Origin: Macrosoma leucophasiata
Lineage: Eukaryota > Arthropoda > Insecta > Lepidoptera > Hedylidae
Direction of reading: 5' to 3'
Assembly (NCBI GenBank): GCA_036365455.1
Contig: JAWQUS010000017.1
Coordinates: 10,106,001 to 10,170,000, forward strand
Length of the DNA stretch: 64,000 nt
The position numbers and the translations under genes are program-made. Each line of letters starts with the position of its first letter. Position 1 is the stretch's first letter. The notes under the pieces were generated by a model, which worked only from the letters and a program-made list of their open reading frames with translations, was not told the DNA's origin and made no database searches. Positions 30,690 through 41,836 of this stretch are shown here, in pieces.

Positions 30690-30880
30690 CCCTACTAGTA
30701 TTATAAATGCGAAAGTAGCTCTGTCTGTCTGTCTGTTACCTTTTCACGTCCAAACGACTGAACCGATTTTAATGAAATTTGGTACAGAGATAGAGCTGAC
30801 TTTGAGAAAGAACATAGGCTACTCTGTTATTTATAAAACGACATACACGCTGGCGAAGCCGCGGGCAACAGCTATTTCAT
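30690..30880 (+). repeat. Dispersed repeat G copy
   Basis: CTACTAGTATTATAAATGCG at the start, AACCGATTTTAATGAAATTT in the middle, GCCGCGGGCAACAGCTA at the end. Confidence 0.7.
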
Positions 30881-32094
30881 ATAAAGCGAAGCTTAATACG
30901 AAATAACGTGGGCATCCTCTCCGTGCGCCGCGGTAGGCTCGTGCCTTCATACCCATTAGGGACGATTTGTAATTAGGATGCCAACACAAAAGAGTGGTCA
31001 GGTAGAGCTATGTGCCTAGTCATACCCGAATAGAGCTGAATAAATGATACGTCTCATTGGTTACTTAGAACCGTGTCTTCAATATTCATTGTGATATACT
31101 ACTAAGAAACTATTCGTTTTGAATAAATCAATTTTTTTTTTTAATTATTTTATTTTCTCACAGTTAAATAAATAAGAAGGATAACAAGTGTACTATTGTA
31201 TGAGTAAATACACTCTGTCCTCCGTTCATTAGATTTATAATAATATATTATTATTTAGTCACAGTCAAAGATTACAATCAACTAACGAAGACAAATTACC
31301 ATCAACCACACTGAAAATAGAAAAAATTAGAAAAGTTTATCATGATTTAAGGTGAAATTTAACAGAATTCCAGAATGTATTATTTTCAATTGACTTTTAG
31401 CTAGATGCCACCGCCACTGTTATAAAAATAATTTGAAAAACGTTCATCAATTATTAAAAAAGCACGAAATACTTTTGGGTCTAAAACAATGACAGTCTGA
31501 CCTTTGAACTCGCTTTATTAGACGAAAAATCGACATCGTACCCTTTTAAATTAACGGAATATTCATATTTCTATCCATCATTATTTTCAACGAAAATTGT
31601 TATGAAATTATTTCACCTAAAAATATCTCGAATGGAGGACTTCAAGTAATGGAATGAAATTATGCAAACGGATTATTTCGATTTTCAAATTCCAATAATG
31701 ACTCGACGGAAAATTCCGGTCGTTACAATGTTGGATTTTCTTGGCAGGTAGCGTTTACCCAAAGAATCATGAGTTTAGCTTTTCCCTCTGGAAATATAGT
31801 AACTATAATCTAATATATTCAAAGGAGCAATTCTTGTATATATGTACATATGTGTGTAATGTGTATATGTGTAATTAGGGTCTCGAAATCGGCTCCAACG
31901 ACTTTCAAGAAATTCAGTATGCAAGGAGTTTAGGTGGTCGATTTAGCTAGGTTTCATTTTCAGAAAACGTGGTTTTGTCCGTCTTTTGGGACTTTGAAAA
32001 TCTGCTTTGAATAGGAAAGTAAATTTCGCAAATGATTGACATACGACAACTCAGGAAGGAAATGAGCGGTCTAGAAACCAAAGGCACTCGGTTC
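30881..32094. other. Unmarked AT-rich DNA
   Basis: No frame above 60 residues and no shared repeat noticed. Confidence 0.4.
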
Positions 32095-32133
32095 GAATCT
32101 TGATTGGTGCAGTCAGATATATATATAATAATA

Positions 32134-32197
<64 letters not shown>

Positions 32198-32217
32198 GAC
32201 TGCACCAATCAAGATTC
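32095..32217. repeat. Large hairpin: 27-bp arms around a (TA)n core
   Basis: GAATCTTGATTGGTGCAGTC and following ATATA (32095-32121) is exactly inverted at 32191-32217. The 69-base centre is mostly (TA)n and can itself fold. The left arm continues upstream into CACTCGGTTCGAATC, which looks like a tRNA T-arm/B box, so this may be the tail of a tRNA-derived SINE. Confidence 0.8.
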
Positions 32218-32767
32218 TTTTTTTTATTTTATATTGTATGTAATTTTTCTTGTTGAGGTAAGGAATTCTAAAATATACCGAGCAAAGCTCAGTCAACCAG
32301 GTACATACACTTTTATACGTCCATCATTTTCTTCTTGGAAAATGTAAAGTGGCGTGATATAGTTTAGATTGTGTTCTAGATTTGCGTTCTTTGGATTGCA
32401 ATCGGCAGCCATTTTATTTTTCCAGGTCGATAGAACCACGCTTGCCTGACCTTATTTCTTTTAACAGGCACTTATCCACAAGCACATGATAGATTGTTGT
32501 GAAAAGATATATTTAATGGTTACTTAGTTAAAAACCTTCAACATTTTGGTTCCTATTCGAATAAGTGGTGCGATTTTTGCCTAAGCGAACTGGCAGCATT
32601 TTAGTTAGATCTTGGATTCAGAGATATTTTCTATTCATAAGATTACCATTGCTTTGGAGTTTGATAGTTTTCCCACCAGCTGAATACGTTGGCACAATTT
32701 TTAGCACATATTTTTATTACTGAATCCCAATAAGTAATTACAATAAATACGCTACTTACAGTCCCAC

Positions 32768-32915
32768 CTTACCTTTGTTGTGGGTGCCGTTGTTCACACA
32801 CAACACGTATACAAACACCCGGACTCCAAACATATATCAGTATTACGGAGATTGAACCCGTGAACCTCGGTTGCAACGGTTGTAACATACCGATGTACCA
32901 ACTGGCTCGTCAGCA
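32768..32915 (-). repeat. SINE B, degenerate copy
   Basis: On the minus strand: a degenerate tRNA-like head with GGGTTCAATCTCC, then the family's GTGTGTGAACAACGGCACCC. The family reference is 46690-46903. Confidence 0.65.
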
Positions 32916-33658
32916 ATGTATTAGTTGCATTACATGCAGTATTATTTACAATGAACTTACTGGTTTCCAACTTAAATGTCTTTGCCTTCGGCGGCGTCGT
33001 GTGACGGGTTGCTCACTTCCCTCTAAAATGGCCGAGGAGAGCAATGGCTGCCACATGCGTTACACTCGTGAACGGGTGCTGATGGTAGGGACTGGTCTGT
33101 TCTGGTCTGCTGGTGCTATATTTCATTATAATGGACAGTTTTTGTTTTGTACTTATACAAATATATATGCTTTTGACGTTTACATTATAAGATTTTAATG
33201 ACTATTAGACATAAGCTAAAAGTTTAAAAGAGCTCCTACTGAGTTTGTTGGGCAGTGGAGTTCTTCTCAGTAGTGACTGCACTTGGAATTTTGTGTGTCT
33301 AAGTGAATAACTTAGATTTTGTTTTTGACGAATTTTGTTTCTTTTTATTCTTGTCTAATTTTTGAGACGAAGGAAAGGAATTGAAACTTTTTAATATATT
33401 TTAACCGTTATTTTTGTATCATTATTTTAATTTCCATAATATCTGTTTCACTTTATGTAATAGTTGTTCACTCTAGATAATTATTGATTTTTATTGACTT
33501 TTCGAAAATGGTTGTAAAATCTTACTCAAAATAAAAAACATTTTCTTTCTTTCTTACTTTTATTGTAAAATTAAATGAATAATGGTAAATGCTGTCGGTC
33601 AAGGACAGAAAAATAGTTTTCAAATCAATAAAAGGGAATACGCTATCCGTAAATATAA
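32916..33658. other. Unmarked DNA, possible LINE tail at the end
   Basis: The 112-residue frame at 32860-33198 begins inside SINE B and is not accepted. 33500-33560 ends in AAAATAAAAAACATTTTC and CTTTCTTTC, which looks like the A-rich end of an unidentified retroelement. Confidence 0.3.
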
Positions 33659-33660
33659 TA

Positions 33661-34945
33661 GGTTGGGGAAAAAGTTTCTTCGCATTTTTTAAGATAATTC
33701 AAAACATTTTTTAATATAGTTTATTTAAATTTAACTAAAGTATGTATGTACCATTTTGTTCGATAACCTTTTGCCATCTTGTAGGTAGGGACATGATCCC
33801 ATTGCTATAAAAATTTTGGGACTTCTCATCAAAATACCGCGACAAGTGGATTTGGCAGTCCTCTCGTGATGTTAACCTAACATTGCATAAAGAATTCTGA
33901 AGAGACCGAAACAGGTGGAACTCTGAAGGTGCAAGGTCAGGACTATACGGCGGATGCATTAACACCTCCCAGCCAAACTCTCTTAATTTTTGCTGAGTGG
34001 CTATAGATGTGTGAGGTCTAGCGTTATCATGATGAAACACCACACCCCTTCTGTTGATCAATTCCGGCCGCTTTCTCTCAACTTCTTGCTTTAATCTCAT
34101 CAGTTGTTCGCAGTAGAGTTCAGAATCGATAGTCCTGCCTGGTGGTAATAGCTCATAATGAATAATGCCCTTCCAATCCCACCACACACACAACATCACC
34201 TTATTGCGAGTTAACCCGGGTTTCGCCACAGTCTGTGAAGCCTGACCGGCCTTTGACCACGACCTTTTTCGCACGTTCTTGTAGTACGTGATCCACTTTT
34301 AATCACCAGTTATCAGCTTCTTCAAAAATGATTCGGTTTCATTACGTCGTAATAAAGAATCAGAAATGAGTACACGGTTCATTAGGTTTCTTTCAGTGAG
34401 CTCGTGAGGTACCCAAATATCGAGCTCTTTTTTGTACCCAGCTTTTTTCAAATGCGCCAAAACTGTTTTGTGATCAATTCTCAGTTCTTCAGCTACGTTG
34501 TAACTACTGATATGTCGATTTTGCTCCACTTTTTCAAAAATGGCATCCATTTTGTCCGTAATAGGGCGACCAGAGCGAGGTGCATCTTTGACATCAAAAG
34601 TTCCGGATTGAAAACGCTTAAACCAAATTTGTGCTACTCTCACAGACACTGCACTAGTGCAGTGTCCATAAACATCGCAAATTTTTTCGCGGCTTGCGTT
34701 GCATTTTTACCTTTTTTGTAGTAAAATTTTAAAATGTATCGAATTTCTTCATTAGATTCACTCATCTTGACAGTACGAAAAACAAATGAAAATCACACAT
34801 TTGCCTAATTTGAATTTGGAATTATGTTCTTGAAAAATTTTAACTTTTAATGATACCAAAACCAGCCAGAGACAAATACTACAGCCAAAGAGATTTTATT
34901 ACAAGTTCATACATACTATAATGCGAAAAGACTTTTTCCCCAACC
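33661..34945 (-). mobile_element. Mariner element, 1285 bp, with both TIRs and TA duplication
   Basis: Left end GGTTGGGGAAAAAGT (33661) and right end ACTTTTTCCCCAACC (34945) are inverted; with a few mismatches the match extends to 28 bp. TA flanks both ends (33659-33660 and 34946-34947). Length and layout are those of a complete mariner, with one broken transposase gene. Confidence 0.92.
33735..34765 (-). pseudogene. Mariner transposase, frameshift plus stop
   Basis: The enzyme would cut and paste the element between TA sites. The start is the ATG at 34765 (MSESNEEIRYIL). A one-base loss in an A run near 34685 shifts the frame after QAAKKF; the correct frame resumes as VRVAQIWFKRF, with the helix-turn-helix region ending in PRSGRP. 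At 34298-34296 a TAA replaces the Glu expected in TGDEKW, directly after the first catalytic Asp. The second catalytic Asp is in VFHHDNARPH. The third, normally Asp in the mariner DD34D triad, is Glu here (YSPDLAPSEFHLF), 34 residues on. The C-terminus ends at 33735. Total span is about 343 codons, normal for the family. The copy cannot make an active enzyme. Confidence 0.92.
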
Positions 34946-34947
34946 TA

Positions 34948-35748
34948 ATATTATATTCCATTCATAATTTACTACGAATTCATATTTATCATAATAAAAT
35001 AAACTATACAAAGTCCATTGTGAAATCTCAAACCAAAGAAATGATTTTCATCAAAGTAGAACTAAAGAATTCCCTCTAAAACTTGTTGAGCTCTTGTTCT
35101 AATAATTCCTTTGATTTCACTTTGATTATTTCATTTTTGAATCTGCATTGTAAATCGTTAGAATGATATTCGTCTATTAAACTTCTATTCAATCATGCCA
35201 TAACCTAATTGCAAGGCAACTTACCAAGTAAAAGTTTGTACATAACTTACAAACTTTTACTTTCACTTTTCTTTACAAAGCGTTTAATTTTCTTATAAAT
35301 ACGAATCATTTCATGAGTAAATCATCTGGATACCAATGCTATTAGTCACCTTTTTTAAGTTGTTAAATAAAAGAATCTATGAGGATATTACCAATTAGGT
35401 ACCATGTTTCACTAATTTTGAATTAAGCAAGAAAAATAATCAATTTAACGTTACTTTTACAAATTATTTATTGCTTTAACTATAAATAATAATACAGAAT
35501 TCTGAATGTCTTCAAATACAGATACTACTCGTAATAATTTATTTACTGCCCGCTTCTTCTCCTTGACAGTTCATATGGCATGTTAATTAAATACAATAGC
35601 TTTTATAAACAATGACAAGTGAATGTTAACAGAAGGGTACAGTTGAAACAACAAAACAATAAACGGCGCAACCCGCTCGGCTGAGTAACGAATGTACGCT
35701 AGGGGTCTACTTTCGAAAACATTAAACGATAATATTATTTATACATAT
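34948..35748. other. AT-rich DNA with one hairpin
   Basis: Only the palindrome at 35226-35262 was recognised. Confidence 0.4.
35226..35262. repeat. Hairpin: perfect 15-bp arms, 7-nt loop
   Basis: AAGTAAAAGTTTGTA (35226-35240), loop CATAACT, exact reverse complement (35248-35262). Confidence 0.85.
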
Positions 35749-35955
35749 GTTTTTTTTTATATAATGGAAGTGGCAAACAAGCATACAGTTCACATTGATG
35801 TTGAGTGATGACTGCAGCCTATACACACCCACACAAAGACCAAGGTGAAAATTCTGATGCGTTACCACTCCTGCTGATGTGTTATGCCTCTACGCCGGAA
35901 ATGGAACATTGGAACACAATAGTGCTGAACACTACCATTTAGCGGCAAGTATATT
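35749..35955 (-). repeat. SINE C copy, 5'-truncated
   Basis: T run, ATGGAAGTGGCAAACAAGCA, TGACTGCAGCCTAT, GCATAACACATCAGCAGGAG region on the minus strand, ending at CCATTTAGCGGCAAG. Confidence 0.8.
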
Positions 35956-35989
35956 AAAGCATGCATGTATATTAATGCACTCTTAGTAA

Positions 35990-36290
35990 TTTATTTATAA
36001 GACAAGCTGACTCGGCAAACTTCGTATTGCCTCACAATGAAATAATGGAATAATAATAATAATAATGTCAAAGGTTTCATAAATACGGACTATTTGTATG
36101 GAAAAATGAAATTGTGGTTTTTACTATTTTCTTTTAATTTCTTCATTTTATTATTTTCTTACATTTTCAACCTTCTCTGGACTTCTAAAAATCATTCAAA
36201 ACCAAAATAAGCCAAATCGGTCCAGCCGTTCTCGTTTTAGCGAGACTAACGAACAGCAATTGATTTTCGTATATATAGATAGCAGAAGTT
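35990..36290 (+). repeat. Dispersed repeat G-like copy
   Basis: GCAAACTTCGTATTGCCTCA at the left and AAATCGGTCCAGCCGTTCTC near the right; the left block recurs at 56262-56282 (GGCAAACTTCGTATTGC). Confidence 0.5.
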
Positions 36291-36453
36291 ACTAAGAGTG
36301 CAAGAGCCTGATCACCGCGATGGTGACTCTCAAGCCAATTTAATCACTAATCACCACGACCACTGGATCACTAGCCGAGTCACTTTAGGCTAATGATACA
36401 ATGGTCTTGGGCAAGTCCCGCTTGAAGTCAAAATTTTCATAATATTTTATTAA

Positions 36454-36880
36454 CACCATGAAGTAGCAAACAAGCATACAGTTCACATTGGTATTAAGTG
36501 AATACGGTCGCCCATAGAATCAGAATCAGAATCAGAAACTCATTTATTCATTTAGGGTGACAGGCACTTCTTATGACACGTCAAAAAAAAACAAAATAAA
36601 TTAAAGTGAATAACAATTGATATACATGTCAAACAAGATAAAAAATATATGTATAAAGTATATGCATAAACATTTACATATAAACTAGAGATTTAAATGT
36701 AGATAATTATATGCGTTGCCGCTCGTGAGGTTTAAGTTTTTATTCCCTTGTGCCAGAAATTACACGGCCGTAGCACTTGAACACGAGAGCTCAGAAGACT
36801 ATCATTCAGTGGCAAGTAAATTAGTTAATACTGTGGTGCCTATACCTGCGAGTTCCGTCACTGGAGCTCTACCACCAGTG
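36454..36880 (-). repeat. SINE C copy split by a LINE tail
   Basis: The tail part (36454-36516) and the remaining part (36711-36880) are separated by the insertion at 36517-36710. Part of the SINE centre (the CACAAAGACCAAGGTC block) is missing at the junction. Confidence 0.75.
36517..36710 (-). mobile_element. 3' end of a CR1-like LINE
   Basis: On the minus strand the piece ends TTCTGATTCTGATTC, a short tandem of ATTCTG, as CR1-clade elements do. Upstream are TTATTCACTTTAATTTATTT-like sequence and no coding frame. Confidence 0.55.
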
Positions 36881-37212
36881 GAATAATGTCTTTTCCACCC
36901 TGTATAACGTTCTTATTTTGCGAATAGACGCCCAGACTCCTTGGACGCTTTTGTTGAGAATCGCAGGCTTGTGTTATCGAGATACTGGCACTGCTTTTAA
37001 ATACAGTTATGTGTTAGCACATGCTTTGCACTGTTCATTGAGATGCAGTTGTTTCTTAGATGGAAATAAATAATGTATTTATTTTCTACAACTCATTTGT
37101 TGTGCCATTCTTCGAAAGTGCAATAAATTATTTCTATAATACTCTAGATTTATTTTTTTATGTAAACTTAATTGTTTTCTGATGAATTGATAATTCTCTG
37201 ATGAGAATGATT

Positions 37213-37335
37213 ACGGGGATGAACATTACCATCTAACCAGAACACAATAGTACACTACCATTTGGTAGCAGATAGATTATCTGCTACCGGCCGATGATGC
37301 CTACGCCCTCGAGGTCCTGCATTGAAACTCCAGAA
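37213..37335 (-). repeat. SINE C fragment
   Basis: AACATTACCATCTAACCAGA, CACAATAGTACACTACCATT and GATGCCTACGCCCTCGAGGT match SINE C. Within it TAGCAGATAGATTATCTGCTA (37266-37286) is a small palindrome absent from sister copies. Confidence 0.7.
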
Positions 37336-37669
37336 CAGTAAAAAAATGAAATAATTCAATTCTGTACTCACGGAATGTGTGGGAAAAGATATCAATTTTA
37401 ATAAAAAAATGAATCGATAAAATAGAAGGCAAGTTGAGAAGTAATGCCCGAGGCGAGCAATTGGCGTCGGTACAAACCCTCGACGCGTGTCGGGACGAGT
37501 CGGGAATAAGAATCACTATCGACACGTGCCACTTGCTAGCTTGTGGGATTCATCTTTTATGTTACCTACATTGATTTTTACACGTATTCGTTTTAACAAA
37601 CCGTTATTTGATTATTTTCTATTTTCTCGTAATGTTTCAATTATTGGTTTATATTTTATTTAATTGTAA
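37336..37669. other. Unmarked DNA
   Basis: The 74-residue minus frame starting in SINE C is not accepted. Confidence 0.35.
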
Positions 37670-37904
37670 TGGTGGTAGAGCTCTAGTTACGGAGCTGGCA
37701 GGTGTAAGTTCTTGCCGCTAAATGGTATTATTCAGCACTATCGTGTTCTGGTTAGGAGGCAATGTTACGCCCATTAATTTCCGACACAGAGGCAGAATAA
37801 CGCATCTACATTGAAATCAGGTTTCATGTAGGTAGATGTTTACAGCATTACTTACTATCAACGTAAACGGTGTGCTTGTTTGCGAGTTCATGACATAAAA
37901 AACA
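37670..37904 (+). repeat. SINE C copy with internal deletions
   Basis: GGTGGTAGAGCTCTAGTTAC through TTCAGCACTATCGTGTTCTG to GCGAGTTCATGACATAAAAA. Confidence 0.75.
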
Positions 37905-38221
37905 TATAAAATCATAAATATTATCTCTTAATAATATTACATATAAAAAAGATTTTTATAATAATAACACGCTTCCACGTACAGGTTGCGTTCAACCCGC
38001 GACCTGCGAATCAAGTGATCATCACAGACTGTGAAAAAGAAATGGATCGTCATACATCGGATATCTCTATGATTATTTGTCGAAAAGATATTACAATAAA
38101 AAACTAAAAAATAAACCGCTTCGAGAATAAATGTTAATCACGTCAATGTATATTTATACTTCAACCTACTGTAGGCTAACATGAAGCTAAGATGCTTACA
38201 TTTTCAGCAACAATATTTAGT

Positions 38222-38323
38222 TTTAAAGAAAAATGGAAAGAAAAATTTGACTTCAGGCGAGACTCGAACTCGCAGCCTACTGGGAATCTAGTCCAGCCGC
38301 TCTTTCAATTGAGCTACTGAAGT
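38222..38323 (-). repeat. SINE D, complete tRNA-like head
   Basis: On the minus strand 38323-38250 folds as a tRNA: acceptor ACTTCAG/CTGAAGT (7 bp), D stem GCTC/GAGC, T arm GCGAG-TTCGAGT-CTCGC. The anticodon arm is irregular. A tail CAAATTTTTCTTTCCATTTT then TCTTTAAAA follows to 38222; its T run would stop RNA polymerase III. The tail and multiple truncated copies (22231-22343, 38553-38603) mark it as a SINE, not a working tRNA gene. Confidence 0.75.
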
Positions 38324-38478
38324 CCTGCCCGATTTGTCAAATCTTTCCTTCACATTTATTGCATTGCTTTATGGTAGCAGCAGCGCCATCTATTGCCAAC
38401 TATGCTAGTTAGGCAACCGATATAATAGACTTTGCAGTTTATTGTATATCGTAAAGAAGTCGCTTTTACCCTTAATAA

Positions 38479-38692
38479 TTGTTTTATATTATTTCGCATT
38501 AACACATGCTTGTGAAATATATTTTATTTAAAGAAAAATGGAAAGAAAAATTTGACTTCAGGCGAGACTCGAACTCGCGGCCTACTGGGAATCTAGTCCA
38601 GCCGAAATCTAATTTCAAATTTTTCTTTCCTATTTCTTTAAAATAAAATATATTTCATAAGCATGTGTTAATGCGGAATAATATAAAACAAC
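38479..38692. repeat. Foldback: 77-bp inverted arms around a truncated SINE D
   Basis: Left arm 38479-38555 and right arm 38615-38692 are inverted copies with about five differences. The arms contain the SINE D tail (AAATTTTTCTTTCC) and about 45 bases of flanking DNA (TTGTTTTATATTATTTCGCA, AACACATGCTT). Between them lies only the 3' half of the minus-strand tRNA-like head (38553-38603). The motif CAACAATATTTAG occurs both before SINE D (38209) and after this foldback (38690). Confidence 0.85.
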
Positions 38693-38981
38693 AATATTTA
38701 GATAAATTTATTAAAGTTATGTTATAAATTAATAAAACAATATTGACACGCTACCAAGCTAGCAAAATTAATATACGAATGCAGTATATTTCAACGCAGG
38801 CATATTGAAACTGATAAAATTGAATATATTACGTGCCGCACTAATTAAAACTTCAGGTAGGCTATAATTCATGGAGGGTCATCGATGGACCGACAGATGT
38901 CAGGTCCGTAGATACCAACTGAATTTAATTTGGTACGTGAGCAATGTATGGCCGTACTTATGTAAAGTTGAATGGGTTAAA

Positions 38982-39023
38982 AACCCAAAAGTGGACGTGT
39001 CAATACACGTCCACTTTTGGGTT
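38982..39023. repeat. Hairpin: perfect 19-bp arms, 4-nt loop, only in unit 1
   Basis: AACCCAAAAGTGGACGTGT (38982-39000), loop CAAT, exact reverse complement (39005-39023). Units 2 and 3 have only the right-hand sequence (CACGTCCACTTATGG and GTCAACTTTTGG). Confidence 0.9.
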
Positions 39024-40040
39024 CGGTGAGATCACGTTGGATCAGATGCCGTTAAATTAGTGTGAGTCTTGATTTTGTTACTTGAATACAATGAGATGTA
39101 AAATAAATTGACGGATTACAGCGTCATCAAAATTAGTATCATCTTACAAGTGTTACAGGATTTCAACGCTTAGCCACATTGAAATTACGTGGTGTACTAA
39201 TTAAAACTTCAGGTAAGCTATAATTAATGAAGGAACCAAGGAGGGTCAGCGATGAACCGAGAGATGTCAGGTCCGTAGATACCAGTTGAATTTAATTTGG
39301 TACGTGAGCAATGTATGGCCGTTATGTAAAGTTGAATGGGTTAATAACACGTCCACTTATGGTTTCGGTTGAATTACGTTAGTTGAGATGTGGTTAAGTT
39401 GTTAAGGCGTTTTTGGTATTCGTTTTGAGACAGGGATTTTAGTTAAATCAATAATATGAGATGTAAAATAAATTTACTTTTATTTATTGATTTTTTACTT
39501 TAATTACAACGATACATAATACCAATTACAGTAATGGAAGACACACTATCATACAATAATATCGCAGAATTCCATACATACCGACAATAAATCCTTCTAT
39601 TCGCCCGCAAACAAATCACACTCAAGGTAAGTACTTATCCAGGATGGCGTTCAATGAGGAATGAATGCGGGAGATGGGAAACTGTGTATGTGATACAGTT
39701 TAACAAAACGTGCTGCTATCAATCTATGCTTGCGAGTAGAAAAACTAGGTACAAACAATCTAGTTCGTTTAGGTACAAAGAGTCAAGTTTTCCTCTTACG
39801 ACTAATCACAAATTCACCAAAATTAAAATCAACTTACGAATTTAGGAGTATTTCAACGCATAGCCATATTTAAATTGATAAAATATGGTACGTACCGTAC
39901 TAATTAAATCTTCAGGTAGGCTACGTGGAGGAACATCGATAAACTGACAGATGTCAGGTACGTAGATACCAGTTGAATTTAATTTGGTACGTGAGCTATC
40001 ATGGCCGTACTTACGTAAAGTTGAGTGGGTTTATAATACC

Positions 40041-40319
40041 GGTGGTAGAGCTCCAGTGATGGAGGTCGCATGCGTAGGCACCACCGCATTACCTAATATA
40101 CTTGCCGCTAAATGGTAGTGCTCAGCACTATGTGTTCCGGTCAGATGGTAATGTACGGTTCTGTAATTTCCGGCACAGAGGCATAACACCTTATGCCTCA
40201 GGAGTGGTAACGCATCTGCATTTTGACCTTGGTCTTTGTGTGGGTTTCTATAGGCTGCAGTCATCACTTAACATCAATGTGAACTGCATGCTTGTTTACC
40301 ATTTCCATTACATAAAAAA
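40041..40319 (+). repeat. SINE C copy inside tandem unit 3
   Basis: GGTGGTAGAGCTCCAGTGAT to CCATTTCCATTACATAAAAA. It separates GAGTGGGTTTATAATA from GTCAACTTTTGGTTTCGG, which are adjacent in unit 2, so the insertion is later than the unit duplication. Confidence 0.85.
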
Positions 40320-40400
40320 GTCAACTTTTGGTTTCGGTTAGCTCACGTTGGATGAGATGTGGTTAAGTTGTTAGTGCGTTAAATATTAGAGTTATAAGAG

Positions 40401-41734
40401 TAGGTACGTCTTATGACAGCTTTACTTTTTATTTCATAAACGTGAGAAGTATTTTTTCTTTATAATTTCGTACTTACTGTTTATACATTACAGAAAATTA
40501 ATAGCATAAAAGATGCCATATTATTATATGTATACGTATTTCTAGGTGGACAAGGAACAAGTTAACTCTGCAATTAAGTGGTGAGTTTTTTTACAAAAGA
40601 GTTTTTCAAACAGCAATATTTAGTTCCAGCCAATGCTTATCATGTTATTTCATTTATATTAGGAATATCCAATAAACATTTATTCCCATTTGTTGTGGTT
40701 GACGCAAAACAAAGTCTTCCAAAATAGATCGTTTAATTCGAAATATAAAAGGGAAAACTTTGTGTATACGACAACACAAACAAATGCAAATTGGAGAGCG
40801 AGGGCTGGCATATGATCTGCTTGGAAATTAATGTACCATGAAATTACGTATTTACCTACTTACCTAGTCAGTGAGAAAATTGGCTTCCTGATCCTTTGGC
40901 TTGTCCATTCGTTGCCAGAACAATCGGTGTTTGACAGTTGTTTTCTCAAGAATGAAATCTGTTTGTAACGAGGGCTGTTGGTTTCAAATTTTGTCGTTGC
41001 ATTTTCTTATATATCAGCCTTCTGCTTGAAGAAAGAAAGCTAAATAAATACCTGTGCTTACACCCTAAGGAAATATAGTCATGAAGGTACATAATAGGTA
41101 TATAACCAAAGTCAAAAGAAGATAATTATGCACCTCCATAAAACATTCTTTGGTAGGTACTAAATTTACTTTAATCTAATTATTATCTTATTCGATACTA
41201 GCAACAGGCCCCGGCTTTGCATGGGAACAATATATTGTTTATTTCTCAGGTTTTTAGCGGCAAAAATTAAGAACCTTGCACCAGTTTTAAGCAAGAATTC
41301 AAGCAAAATATCTAAGAAAACTGTTTCTGGTTACGTTCAGTAATTCTATAATACACGTGCAAGAATTAAACAAAAAACGTATCGCAAACTCGCCCCATAA
41401 AAACCCCTCTTATTTGTTTTTTTATATATCTTGTGTACAGATTGAATCCAGTCACAGTTTTATGAGATGAGATCTATGTATCACAATTGTAAATAATCAA
41501 TTAGATAATAAAGAACAAGAGTCAGTAACATACAACGCAAATAAATCCACTAACTATCGTCCTTGATTGTATCTCTTATGAATTACAGTAATAATCTCCA
41601 TAATCATGACCGATGATAAAATTATGATGATAAAATTATGGGCTATATCGCGTTACGCCTAACCGCTTAAAGTTAATATATGGGTGTTCTACTGGGCAAA
41701 GGGTAATAGCAAATTTCGGACGACCACTTAGAAT
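40401..41734. other. Unmarked DNA with a repeat G end
   Basis: ATACTAGCAACAGGCCCCGG followed by CTTTGCATGGGAAC at 41198-41230 is the inverted end of repeat G. Otherwise AT-rich without frames. Confidence 0.4.
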
Positions 41735-41836
41735 ATCATCATGATGAGGGTGGACTGGTAGAGAATGCCACTAGGCATTATTTGTTTTAACTTGTATTCA
41801 ATGTTAAATCGATAAAGAATAAATAAATAAATAAAT
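41735..41836 (+). repeat. LINE/SINE 3' tail
   Basis: GACTGGTAGAGAATGCCACT, AGGCATTATTTG, then AAATAAATAAATAAAT. From memory this ACTGG.AGAGAATGCC...GGCATTA block is a frequent retroelement tail in moths. Confidence 0.55.

Larger units (their letters stand above)
38780..40400 (+). repeat. Three direct tandem units
   Basis: Units start at about 38786, 39159 and 39846 with ATTTCAACGC(A/T). Shared blocks are GTACTAATTAAA.CTTCAGG, AGATGTCAGGT(C)CGTAGAT, GAATTTAATTTGGTACGTGA, TGGCCGT and AAAGTTGAATGGGTT. Unit 1 has gained a hairpin, unit 3 a SINE C. No frame is conserved between units. Confidence 0.75.

Noticed and set aside
38250..38323. Functional tRNA gene on the minus strand
   Set aside because: Acceptor, D and T arms pair well, but the anticodon arm is irregular and two truncated copies share the same non-tRNA tail, so it is a SINE head.
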